From the NCBI GenBank assembly GCA_029258975.1, contig JAPDJS010000004.1:1-14146 (forward strand): DNA of 14,146 bases, given 5' to 3'. The notes below the pieces were generated by a model. That model was given only the letters and a program-made list of their open reading frames with translations, made no database searches and was not told where the DNA came from. Shown here one piece after another: positions 1-7,203 of the stretch; position 1 is the stretch's first letter, and each line of letters opens with the position of its first letter. The position numbers and the translations under genes were made by a program. The DNA comes from Thermoplasmatota archaeon. Its GTDB lineage: Archaea; Thermoplasmatota; B47-G6; B47-G6B; 47-G6.

Positions 1-465
1 CGTTAATAAGTACAAAAGAAAGCGTTGATATGCTCAAAGCCATTTCTTTCGATTTTTTGCTTAGGGCTTCCATTATAACTCCCCTGAACGATATTTCCTC
101 CCATAAAATAAAAAAGAGTGCCTGAGGTAACATTATGAGGACATATATCAAATAGTTCTCTCCAAAACCAACATTCATGCCATAATTCCTAAAAACAATT
201 GAAAGTACAAAAATGATCGAAACATAAAAAATTCCTAATAATGTAGAAAATCCGATTTTTCTTTTTTGAAATTTTTTCTTATTGAAAATGTACAACACAA
301 ACCCAAATACTCCCAAAACAGCATATATGACATTATACACAAAATAATACTCAAAAAGACTCCTATAACTAAACAACTTGATTATGTACGGGATTAATAA
401 AAATACGTGATCGAAATCAATATTAGCCTGTACGAAATTTGGATAAACTTTTTATTATCAGCCAT
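1..465 (-). pseudogene. CPBP (Abi/Rce1-like) intramembrane protease, partial, apparent frameshift
   Basis: This is a hydrophobic membrane protein fragment cut by the left edge. The frame of 1-451 encodes several membrane segments, then WEEISFRG at about 81-103. That is the EExxxR motif 1 of the CPBP/Rce1 glutamate intramembrane protease family. The helix for motif 2 follows, reading STLSFVLIN up to base 2. An ATG at 463-465 (start MADNKKFIQISYR) lies in another frame, which stops at 394-396. One extra base in the A5 run at 399-403 would join the two frames into a continuous protein (ITYFLLIPYIIK). Motif 2 should be FxxxH but ends in Asn (AAC, bases 2-4). GGTG lies only 2 bases before the ATG, so the start is uncertain. 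The gene follows gcvPB by 45 bases on the same strand. A decaying gene is the best reading; a sequencing error or an alternative internal start is possible. The family call is fairly sure, its activity is not. Confidence 0.6.
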
Positions 466-510
466 CACACCACTAAAATTCAAGAAAAATGTAAAGATGG
501 CCTAAATAGA

Positions 511-1944
511 CTAAATATCCTTCCACGTTAATCTAAGCTTTCTATTGGCTTCAGCTTCTTTTATTCTCCTTACACTAGTGTTTACTGGCGCATTCTTTAA
601 GGTTTCAACGTCTTCTTCTACTATTTTCTTTAATATTTCTGCATACATATCAAGATCTCTTTTGCTCTCGCTCTCAGTAGGCTCTATCATTAAAGCTTCC
701 TCAACAATCAGAGGGAAATATACCGTAGGCGCGTGAACGCCATAGTCTAATAGTCTCTTTGCAATGTCCATTGTCCTTACTCCTTTTTCCTTTAAAAGTT
801 TCTTTGCAGAAGCTACAAATTCGTGTTTCTTCAACGATTTACCTGGAACATCAATGAATTTCCCTATCTTTTCTTTGAGATAGTTGGAGTTAAGCACTGC
901 CTGCTCAGTAACTTTCTTTAGGTCATTCCCAGCCATTTTGATGTAAACGTATGCCTTTAAGAGGACTAAAAAGTTCCCATAGAACATCTTTACTTTGCCT
1001 ATGGTTTTCGGGATTTCGTAGTCCAAGTAGTATCTATCTCCCTCCCGTGAGACTATAGGTACTGGCAAAAACTCCTTTAAGTGGCTCTTCACTCCTATTG
1101 CTGCAGCTCCTGGTCCGCCTCCTCCGTGTGGTGCGGAAAATGTCTTATGGATGTTTATGTGTACCATGTCAAATCCCATATCTCCGGGACGGGTATACCC
1201 CATTATTCCATTAAGGTTCGCTCCGTCATAATATAAAAGTGCACCTTGGTCATGAAGAAGTTCTGCTATTTCGAGTATATGGTCCTCGAATATTCCAAGA
1301 GTATTCGGATTTGTCAGCATCATTGCCGCTGTTTTCTCAGAAATTGCGTTTTCTAGGGCCTTTAAATCTACTGTGCCATCATCCCTAGAAGGAATTTCTA
1401 CGACTTTAAACCCTGCCATAGCAGCAGATGCTGGATTAGTACCGTGAGCAGAGTCCGGTATTATTACTTCATCCCTATGTTCGCCTTTGTCTTCAAAGTA
1501 GGCTCTAGCAATCAACATCCCTACAAATTCTGCATGAGCCCCAGCAGCAGGTTGTAGAGATATTGCATCCATACCAGTAATCTCTGCGAGCAAATTCTGA
1601 AGCTCGTACATTATCCTTAGCGCACCTTGAATTGTGCTTTCATCTTGATATGGATGAAGATATGCAAAATTGGGGAACTTTGCTATTAATTCAGATATTT
1701 TAAGATTATATTTCATAGTACATGAGCCTAACGGATACGTACCTATGTCGATGCCATAATTCATTTGGGAAAGCCTTGTGAAGTGTCTGACCACTTGGGG
1801 CTCTGTAAGTTCGGGAAGTGGCAAATCTTTTCTTTCCCACTCTTCGGGTATATCCACATCAACTTCTGGCAATGTGATACCGTAGGCGCCTTTAATGCTA
1901 AGTTCCTTTAAAAGAGGTTCTTCATATCTTGCCTGCCTGTACAT
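511..1944 (-). CDS. gcvPB: Glycine dehydrogenase (decarboxylating) subunit 2, P-protein beta
   Basis: This is the C-terminal half of the glycine cleavage P protein, encoded as a separate subunit. With GcvPA it decarboxylates glycine using pyridoxal phosphate and passes the aminomethyl group to the lipoyl arm of GcvH, in the cytoplasm. At 477 residues it has the usual length. The PLP-binding lysine is K267 in the motif [16 protein letters not shown]. Other family blocks are [22 protein letters not shown] near residue 60-80, [14 protein letters not shown] near 166-179 and [12 protein letters not shown] near 238-249. The N terminus [11 protein letters not shown] matches known archaeal and Thermotoga-type subunits. 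The start is supported by GAGGTGA six bases before the ATG. That site lies within the last codons of gcvPA, because the two genes overlap by 23 bases, which suggests coupled translation. This is the last clear gene of the gcv operon. The identification is firm. Confidence 0.97.
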   Translation of the reverse strand: MYRQARYEEPLLKELSIKGAYGITLPEVDVDIPEEWERKDLPLPELTEPQVVRHFTRLSQMNYGIDIGTYPLGSCTMKYNLKISELIAKFPNFAYLHPYQDESTIQGALRIMYELQNLLAEITGMDAISLQPAAGAHAEFVGMLIARAYFEDKGEHRDEVIIPDSAHGTNPASAAMAGFKVVEIPSRDDGTVDLKALENAISEKTAAMMLTNPNTLGIFEDHILEIAELLHDQGALLYYDGANLNGIMGYTRPGDMGFDMVHINIHKTFSAPHGGGGPGAAAIGVKSHLKEFLPVPIVSREGDRYYLDYEIPKTIGKVKMFYGNFLVLLKAYVYIKMAGNDLKKVTEQAVLNSNYLKEKIGKFIDVPGKSLKKHEFVASAKKLLKEKGVRTMDIAKRLLDYGVHAPTVYFPLIVEEALMIEPTESESKRDLDMYAEILKKIVEEDVETLKNAPVNTSVRRIKEAEANRKLRLTWKDI

Positions 1945-3298
1945 CTCTGCTCACCTCTTCTAGAGCTTTTATGAGCTTATCGTAGTCTTTATCCGTATGA
2001 ATCTCGGTCGTAGCATATAATGTGACTTTATAAAGTTCTGGAAATTCCTCGGCCAAAATAAGCCCTCCATGAACGCCTTTCTTTAGTAGGCCTTCATGTA
2101 GGAGGTAGGGGTCTACTTCTGAAAATACTGTGAACTCATTGAAATGGTAACCGTCAAAATATGGGGCCCTAAATCCATCAAGGGCATTTATTAATTTCAT
2201 AAGTTTCCTAGCCTTGTACACGTTCAATTTTGCAAGTCTTCTAAGACCATTTTTACCCAATAATGCAAGATATACTGCCGAGGCTATAGCACATAATGCC
2301 TCGTTTGTACAAATGTTTGATGTTGCCCTATATCTCCTTATGTGTTGTTCTCTCGCTTGTAGCACCATAACAAATGCTCTATTTCCATCCACATCTTCAC
2401 CAAGTCCGATTAGCCTCCCTGGCATTTTCATTACATATCTTTTCTTCGTCGCAAAAATTCCCAAAAGAGGTCCTCCAAAGCCGGGGAAGTTTCCTAAAAG
2501 CCCACCTTCTCCGATAACGATGTCTGCATCAAATTCGCTTGGAGGTTTTATTACTCCCAATGCTATAGGATCAACACCAGTTATAAACACAGCATTATTC
2601 TCCTTTGCAAGTTCTGAAGCCAACTTTACGTTCTCATTTATAATCCCGAAAAAGTTGGGGTATTCTACATAAACGGCGGAGGTTTCTTTATCTATTGCTT
2701 CCTTTAGACATTCCTCATCTAAAATACCCTTTTCTCTATTATATGGAACCTCCACAATTTTTATTCCTAGACCTTTAACATAATTTTCCAAAACGCTTCT
2801 TTTTTCCCAATTTATGTGCTTGGGAATTACGATTTTACTCTTCTTATTAATCGCATATGCCATCCTTGCAGCTTCTCCTAGAGATGTTGCGCTATCATAA
2901 ATAGATGCATTTACAACTTCCATGCCAGTAAGTTCTGCTATAAGGCTCTGATACTCAAAAAGTGCCTGTAGAACGCCCTGACTCACCTCAGGCTGATAGG
3001 GTGTATAAGCAGTATAAAACTCAGACCTAGAAAGAACCTCAAGAACAGCAGCAGGTATATAATGGATTCTAAGACCTCCTCCCAAAAATATTGGCATGTC
3101 TAATGCGCTTTTGTTCATTTTTGCTATTTCGTAGAGCTCTCTGAATACTTCGAACTCGTGCAAACCTTTTCCTATATTAAAGCTTTTTCTTGCTTCCTCA
3201 GGTATATCTGAAAAAAGTTCTTCAATAGATTCTATTCCAAGATCCCTAAGCATCTCCTCTTTAGAAAAAAGTGTGGGGAGGAGATGTTCTATAGGCAT
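1922..3298 (-). CDS. gcvPA: Glycine dehydrogenase (decarboxylating) subunit 1, P-protein alpha
   Basis: This is the N-terminal half of the split P protein. It pairs with GcvPB to form the PLP-dependent glycine decarboxylase. At 458 residues it has the normal length. Visible family blocks are [21 protein letters not shown] near residue 71, [22 protein letters not shown] near 95, [17 protein letters not shown] near 131 and [20 protein letters not shown] near 315. The segment usually reading GEGQSLG reads [18 protein letters not shown] here, a modest variation. The ATG shares its A with the last base of the gcvH stop (TAATG), and the GGAGGAG run in the gcvH tail serves as ribosome binding site. 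This subunit shares the aminotransferase fold but lacks its own PLP lysine motif, as is normal. No defect was seen. Confidence 0.97.
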   Translation of the reverse strand: MPIEHLLPTLFSKEEMLRDLGIESIEELFSDIPEEARKSFNIGKGLHEFEVFRELYEIAKMNKSALDMPIFLGGGLRIHYIPAAVLEVLSRSEFYTAYTPYQPEVSQGVLQALFEYQSLIAELTGMEVVNASIYDSATSLGEAARMAYAINKKSKIVIPKHINWEKRSVLENYVKGLGIKIVEVPYNREKGILDEECLKEAIDKETSAVYVEYPNFFGIINENVKLASELAKENNAVFITGVDPIALGVIKPPSEFDADIVIGEGGLLGNFPGFGGPLLGIFATKKRYVMKMPGRLIGLGEDVDGNRAFVMVLQAREQHIRRYRATSNICTNEALCAIASAVYLALLGKNGLRRLAKLNVYKARKLMKLINALDGFRAPYFDGYHFNEFTVFSEVDPYLLHEGLLKKGVHGGLILAEEFPELYKVTLYATTEIHTDKDYDKLIKALEEVSRDVQAGKI

Positions 3299-3696
3299 TA
3301 CTTCTCCTCCTCTTCTATCAATTTCTTGTAGTCTTCTGGCTTTAGAAGTTCATTTATTTCATCTGGATTCGAGATTTCCATTACAAAAAGCCACCCCTCG
3401 TCGTATGGGGATTCCATAATTTTTGTTACGTCCTCTGTAACTTCAGAATTTACCTCTATTATTTTTCCACTTAACGGGGCGTAGATACTTTCTGAGGCCT
3501 TAACAGAGTCTACTGTCCCTGCCTCGGATTCTTTAGTAACTTCGGTGCCAACTTCTGGAAGTTCAACATAAACTATATCGCCCAGCTTTTTAACTGCGTA
3601 GTCAGTAAGACCTACTCTGGCCTTGTTCCCTTCTTCTAACTTTACCCATTCGTGAGTTTTCGTATAAAGCATATCACTCCTAACTTCGTACTCCAT
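3298..3696 (-). CDS. gcvH: Glycine cleavage system H protein (lipoyl carrier)
   Basis: This small lipoylated protein shuttles the aminomethyl group from the P protein to the T protein and its electrons to the L protein. It has 132 residues, the usual length. The N terminus carries the family block YTKTHEWVKLEEGNKARVGL. The lipoyl-lysine loop reads GTVDSVKASESIYAPLSG, with K66 as the predicted lipoylation site. The C terminus DEGWLFVMEISNPDEINELL is typical. The start has an almost ideal ribosome binding site, GGAGGTG, seven bases upstream. The gene follows gcvT after 30 bases and overlaps the gcvPA start by one base. Lipoylation needs a ligase or synthase that is not in this window. Confidence 0.98.
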   Translation of the reverse strand: MEYEVRSDMLYTKTHEWVKLEEGNKARVGLTDYAVKKLGDIVYVELPEVGTEVTKESEAGTVDSVKASESIYAPLSGKIIEVNSEVTEDVTKIMESPYDEGWLFVMEISNPDEINELLKPEDYKKLIEEEEK

Positions 3697-3703
3697 AGAA
3701 AAA

Positions 3704-3710
3704 CACCTCC
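3704..3710 (-). promoter_or_regulatory. Ribosome binding site of gcvH
   Basis: GGAGGTG on the minus strand, extended to AGAGGAGGTG, is nearly a full complement of the archaeal 16S rRNA 3' end. It sits seven bases before the gcvH ATG. It suggests strong initiation of the small carrier protein, which fits the need for H protein in excess over P protein. That last point is inference. Confidence 0.8.
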
Positions 3711-3726
3711 TCTAATTTATACAGAC

Positions 3727-4791
3727 TTATTTCTTTATAAATGGTGGCTTTACAATTTTTCCAGAAATTAATTTACTTCTTATCTTCACTTGGACTTCGT
3801 TACCCTCATATGCCTCCTCTTTCTTTAAGTAGGCAAGGGCTATGGACCTCTGAAGAATTGGAGAGTATCCTCCACTTGAGATTTTTCCTATATATTTTTC
3901 ATCTTTATAGACTTCGAATCCATGTCGCGGTATAGCTTTGGATTCTAAAGTAATACCTATTAATACTTCATCTATTTTGTCCTTTTTCTCTAAAAGGGAT
4001 TCTTTACCTATAAACTCATGATCCCAATCAATAACAAAGTCTAAACGTGCTTCTAATGGTGTTCTACCACCAGCAAACTCGTTTCCCGCTAGTGCGAATC
4101 CCATTTCGAGACGAAGCGTATCACGTGCACCTAAACCACAAGGCTTTATTTCATTGCCGCCAGCCTCAAGGATTTCATCCCAAATCTTTCCTGCATATTC
4201 ACTAGGCATTATTATCTCGAATCCATCCTCGCCAGTGTATCCGCTTCTTGAAATTATAACTTCAATACCCGCAATTTTGCACTCAGTACACCTAAAGAAC
4301 TTTATTGCACTCAAATCACATTCAGATATTTTTTGGAGAATTTTCTCGGCTTTAGGTCCCTGAACTGCTACCATAGCATACTTCTCAGTAACAATGTTGG
4401 CTATCTCTTTTCCCGCGTGTTTGTTTATCCAAGAAGCTATTATTTCGTCATTTCCTGCATTTGGCACTATTATAAACTTTTGTGGAAGCTTATATACAAT
4501 CATATCGTCTATAATTGTTCCATCTTCGCGAAGCATAAGATTGTATTTAAGCTTGTAATCTTTCATCCCCTTAACGTCATTTGTAAGGAGTTTACTTAAG
4601 ACGTCCTCGTATTCATCGCTCACTATAATGCGTGCCATATGGCTAACATCAAAAATACCTGCAGAATTCCTTACAGACATGTGCTCATCTATGATACTTG
4701 TATACTGAACAGGCATTTCCCAGCCTGCAAACTCTATAAACTTTGCTCCCATCGCAACGTGCTTATCATAAAGCGGTGTTCTTCGTGACAA
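3727..4791 (-). CDS. gcvT: Aminomethyltransferase, glycine cleavage T protein
   Basis: The T protein takes the aminomethyl group from GcvH, releases ammonia and transfers the methylene unit to tetrahydrofolate or an archaeal pterin. From the proposed start it has 354 residues, close to the Thermotoga protein. Family blocks are RRTPLYDKHVAMGAKFIEFAG at the N terminus, AGIFDVSHMARI near residue 44, the acidic catalytic segment TIIDDMIVYKLP with D95/D96, VAVQGPKAEKIL, ISRSGYTGEDGFEI and GARDTLRLEMGFALAGNE. The frame is open to a TTG at 4804-4806. That start has no ribosome binding site, while GGAGGTG at 4798-4804 lies exactly six bases before the TTG at 4789-4791. The latter also places the N terminus as in known T proteins, so TTG 4791 is chosen. 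This is the first gene of the gcv operon. Confidence 0.95.
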   Translation of the reverse strand: MSRRTPLYDKHVAMGAKFIEFAGWEMPVQYTSIIDEHMSVRNSAGIFDVSHMARIIVSDEYEDVLSKLLTNDVKGMKDYKLKYNLMLREDGTIIDDMIVYKLPQKFIIVPNAGNDEIIASWINKHAGKEIANIVTEKYAMVAVQGPKAEKILQKISECDLSAIKFFRCTECKIAGIEVIISRSGYTGEDGFEIIMPSEYAGKIWDEILEAGGNEIKPCGLGARDTLRLEMGFALAGNEFAGGRTPLEARLDFVIDWDHEFIGKESLLEKKDKIDEVLIGITLESKAIPRHGFEVYKDEKYIGKISSGGYSPILQRSIALAYLKKEEAYEGNEVQVKIRSKLISGKIVKPPFIKK

Positions 4792-4797
4792 TTTCCG

Positions 4798-4804
4798 CAC
4801 CTCC
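4798..4804 (-). promoter_or_regulatory. Ribosome binding site that fixes the gcvT start
   Basis: GGAGGTG on the minus strand is followed by the six-base spacer CGGAAA and then TTG at 4791-4789. It would lie inside the coding region if the TTG at 4806 were used. It therefore argues for the shorter protein. Confidence 0.75.
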
Positions 4805-4832
4805 AAAACCTTTCAATGGAAACCTTAATAAC

Positions 4833-4842
4833 CATATATAGG
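4833..4842 (-). promoter_or_regulatory. Putative TATA box of the gcv operon
   Basis: The minus strand reads CCTATATATGG here, a good archaeal TATA element. A start about 25 bases downstream would give a leader of roughly 20 bases ending at TTG 4791, just enough to hold the ribosome binding site. No riboswitch-like structure fits in such a short leader. The site is predicted by position and sequence only. Confidence 0.5.
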
Positions 4843-4875
4843 ATTAAACTCTCGCAATAGTTATACAGATTTATG

Positions 4876-4886
4876 TTTTAAAATAA
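4876..4886 (+). promoter_or_regulatory. Putative TATA box for the zinc-ribbon/pcm pair
   Basis: TTTTAAAATAA is the most TATA-like element before the plus-strand gene at 4921. Transcription starting near 4905 would leave about 15 bases of leader, including GGTGG at 4910-4914. The site is weakly supported because the whole divergent region is AT-rich. Confidence 0.3.
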
Positions 4887-4920
4887 TCATTAAATGAGCT
4901 ATTAAGCATGGTGGATTACG

Positions 4921-5538
4921 ATGGAGCTTTACTGCCCCACATGTAATAAAGTCACTGAGCACGAAATCATAAAAATTCGTGGGAAGAAAGTCAAAGAAGG
5001 CATCGCCCAGTGTAAAGTCTGTAATACTATTCATGATTTTCGTATTGATGACTCTAAGCCCCCTTATGTAGAGGTCAAAACCATCGTTAGTGATGTAGAT
5101 AAATCATGGACGGAAAGAATAAAATTAGAAAGAACTAAAGTCCTTCGTGTTGGAGAAGAGTTCTGGGTAAATGGTAAAAAATTAAGACTAAAAATTACTG
5201 CAATAGATTGTAAGGACGGTCTAAGAAGAAGGGCTGCAAAAGCAGAAGATGTAGATACTCTGTGGACCATAAGATACGATAGAATTCGCGTAAAGTTCTC
5301 AGTTCATCGGGGGCCATTAACCAGTTCTCATATCGTTTGGATGGTCCCTGAGGAGTACATAGAAATCGGTGATGTATACAAGTTTGGAGAGCTTTATGGA
5401 GTGGTAACAAAGATAAAAACAGAAAGCGGCGTAATAAACAAAGGAAGGGTTCAAGCAAAGGATGTTGTAAGGGTGTATTGTCGTGCCCTTAAGAGAAGGT
5501 TGGGAAGAGCAATCGAAGAGGCGGGAGGCACTTATTAG
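4921..5538 (+). CDS. HVO_0476-family zinc-ribbon protein
   Basis: This is a 205-residue cytoplasmic protein of unknown role. An N-terminal zinc ribbon is formed by C5-x2-C8 and C31-x2-C34. A mainly beta-strand basic domain follows, with blocks [21 protein letters not shown] near residue 76 and [24 protein letters not shown] near 107. The block [17 protein letters not shown] (residues 53-69), the AEDV...TLWT segment and the tail [19 protein letters not shown] (near 178-196) resemble the conserved archaeal family named after Haloferax HVO_0476, as I recall it. No enzyme motif was seen; nucleic-acid or protein binding is only a guess. GGTGG lies six bases before the ATG. The next gene, pcm, starts 56 bases before this gene ends, which points to co-expression and perhaps a shared task. 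Confidence 0.88.
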   Translation: MELYCPTCNKVTEHEIIKIRGKKVKEGIAQCKVCNTIHDFRIDDSKPPYVEVKTIVSDVDKSWTERIKLERTKVLRVGEEFWVNGKKLRLKITAIDCKDGLRRRAAKAEDVDTLWTIRYDRIRVKFSVHRGPLTSSHIVWMVPEEYIEIGDVYKFGELYGVVTKIKTESGVINKGRVQAKDVVRVYCRALKRRLGRAIEEAGGTY

Positions 5539-6142
5539 AAAACTTCAACGGGAGGGGATTATAAAGAGCAATAAGGTAAAAAGAGCAATGCTTAAAGTTC
5601 CCAGACACCTTTTTGTTCCACCACACTTAGCAAAATATGCATACGAGGATTCGCCTCTTCCCATAGGACATGGCCAAACCATTTCTGCGCCCCATATGGT
5701 AGCAATGATGAGCGAGCTTTTGGATCTTGAGGAGGGTCAAAAGGTATTAGAGATCGGTACGGGCAGCGGCTATCAAGCTGCAATTCTTGCCGAAATTGTT
5801 GGTAATGAGGGTCTTATAGTAAGTGTGGAATACATACCAGACCTAGCAAAAGGTGCATATAGAACTCTTAAGTCTCTAGGATATGATAATGTCCTCGTGG
5901 TTATTTTTGATGGTTCCCTAGGATTTCCGTCCTTAAAACCATACGACAGAATAATTGTCACGTGCGCATCTCCAAGATTTCCAGAACACCTTCTAAGGCA
6001 GCTTAAGCCGGATGGTATTATGGTAGTTCCTGTTGGAGGGTCCTTTTATCAGAAACTAGTAGTGTATAGGAGAGGAAAAATAGAGGATTACGGCTATGTC
6101 GCCTTCGTACCAATGAGAGGTAAAAAAGGTTCTTTTCCTTAA
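5483..6142 (+). CDS. pcm: Protein-L-isoaspartate O-methyltransferase
   Basis: This enzyme repairs aged proteins by methylating L-isoaspartyl residues with S-adenosylmethionine. It has 219 residues, the usual length. The substrate-side block [20 protein letters not shown] is at residues 54-73, followed by SAM motif [19 protein letters not shown], near 90-107. Further on are [12 protein letters not shown] near 153, [16 protein letters not shown] near 170 and the C-terminal [10 protein letters not shown]. The post-II position usually reading GDGS reads FDGS here, a small deviation. The GTG start at 5483 is preferred because residues from about 7 ([20 protein letters not shown]) align with the N terminus of Pyrococcus Pcm. 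GGGTG also lies seven bases upstream. This start makes a 56-base overlap with the zinc-ribbon gene. The stop overlaps the convergent FEN-1 stop. Confidence 0.95.
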   Translation: MPLREGWEEQSKRREALIRKLQREGIIKSNKVKRAMLKVPRHLFVPPHLAKYAYEDSPLPIGHGQTISAPHMVAMMSELLDLEEGQKVLEIGTGSGYQAAILAEIVGNEGLIVSVEYIPDLAKGAYRTLKSLGYDNVLVVIFDGSLGFPSLKPYDRIIVTCASPRFPEHLLRQLKPDGIMVVPVGGSFYQKLVVYRRGKIEDYGYVAFVPMRGKKGSFP

Positions 6143-7158
6143 AATAACGTTTTTTGTCTAGCCTTTTTAGACCTATACTTTTGAAGGGCATTTAATACCC
6201 TGTCCTTTGAGAAGTCATGTTCTTCACAAAGAATTTCCACTACCTTGTCCTCGTCAGGTTCCTTCCATTTCAGAGCATAGTCATCTGTTGTAGGGGGATT
6301 AAGGAAGAATTTCCTAATTTCGAAAAGGACTTCATCGTATTTTACTCCTAAAACCTTTAATGCTCCCTCAAGGTCTCCTGCGCTCCTTACTATTTCGTAT
6401 GCTCTCTTGGGACCTACGCCTTCAAAACCCTCGTTGTAATCCGTACCGATTAAAATTGCAATATCAATGAGCTGTTCACGAGTAATTCTCATAGCATTTA
6501 GGAGGTCATCTAAAACGATTAGTTCTGGCTTCACTTCAACATAAACATTCTTTCCTGGAAGTTTCCTTTTACCAGTAAGCGTAAGGTTTCTTATTAGCCG
6601 CGGACTTCCAAATAACAAAGAGTCATAGTCCTGCGAGACCGACGCATATACGTCTCCTTTCTTTGCCATATAGGCTGCCTGGGCCTCACCTTCAGACGGT
6701 GCTTGAACATATGGAATTCCCAAGGCTTCTAAAAGCCTTTTTGCATCTTCAACCATTTCTGGAGTTAACTTTGAAGCCATAGCAGCCAGTTTTCTAGCCT
6801 CTTGAAGATTTCCTGTCCTTAAAGCTTCTATATACTTCTTCTCAGCTTCTTCCTTTCTTTCTACTCTTTCTTCTATTTCTCTCTTCTTAAACTCGGGAGG
6901 TTTTCCATCAAACACATAAACTGGTCTAATCCCAACCTCTACAAGATTTGCTGTCCTATAATACAAACCACTAAGATGCGACGTCACCCTCCCTTGTCTG
7001 TCCATTAGGGGTTTTCCGTCCGGCTGTCTAATAGTAGTTATAAACTGATATAAGGCATTAAAGGCGTCTATAGCTACAACTTTACCCAAAAGTGAATTTA
7101 ACTCTACATCCTTTCCAACTCCTTCCGGAAAAATCTTTCGAAGGTCACTTACTCCCAT
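6139..7158 (-). CDS. fen: Flap endonuclease 1 (FEN-1)
   Basis: This structure-specific 5' nuclease removes flaps during Okazaki fragment maturation and repair. At 339 residues it has the usual archaeal length. The metal-binding acidic residues are present: D31 in [14 protein letters not shown]84 in [13 protein letters not shown]156 and E158 in [14 protein letters not shown]177 and D179 in [11 protein letters not shown], and D240 in LIGTDYNEG. The helical arch region is about 90-135. The helix-turn-helix segment [14 protein letters not shown] follows at 244-257. The C terminus is unusual. The PCNA-interacting box should read QxxLxxFF-like, but the protein ends as RQKTLF, just after QxxLF. A GGGGAGTGAT run abuts the ATG and serves as ribosome binding site. 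The gene lies 45 bases after the rhomboid gene and is probably in the same transcript. Its stop shares the palindrome TTAA with the convergent pcm stop. Confidence 0.97.
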   Translation of the reverse strand: MGVSDLRKIFPEGVGKDVELNSLLGKVVAIDAFNALYQFITTIRQPDGKPLMDRQGRVTSHLSGLYYRTANLVEVGIRPVYVFDGKPPEFKKREIEERVERKEEAEKKYIEALRTGNLQEARKLAAMASKLTPEMVEDAKRLLEALGIPYVQAPSEGEAQAAYMAKKGDVYASVSQDYDSLLFGSPRLIRNLTLTGKRKLPGKNVYVEVKPELIVLDDLLNAMRITREQLIDIAILIGTDYNEGFEGVGPKRAYEIVRSAGDLEGALKVLGVKYDEVLFEIRKFFLNPPTTDDYALKWKEPDEDKVVEILCEEHDFSKDRVLNALQKYRSKKARQKTLF

Positions 7159-7203
7159 ATCACTCCCCTTTATATTTTAATAAAGACATTTATGATAGAG
7201 TTA

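Noticed and set aside
2214..2672. Open frame of 152 codons on the plus strand inside gcvPA
   Set aside because: It is antisense to a strongly conserved gene, has no ribosome binding site or recognisable domain, and is low-complexity Ser/Pro/Phe.
4807..4920. Glycine riboswitch or attenuator before gcvT
   Set aside because: The predicted leader is about 20 bases and no paired structure is visible. The 5-base TTAAT/ATTAA arms around the TATA box are expected by chance in AT-rich DNA.
7171..7182. TATA-like element TTTATTAAAATA before FEN-1
   Set aside because: It is too close to the ATG at 7158 for a transcript that includes the ribosome binding site, so co-transcription with the rhomboid gene is more likely.
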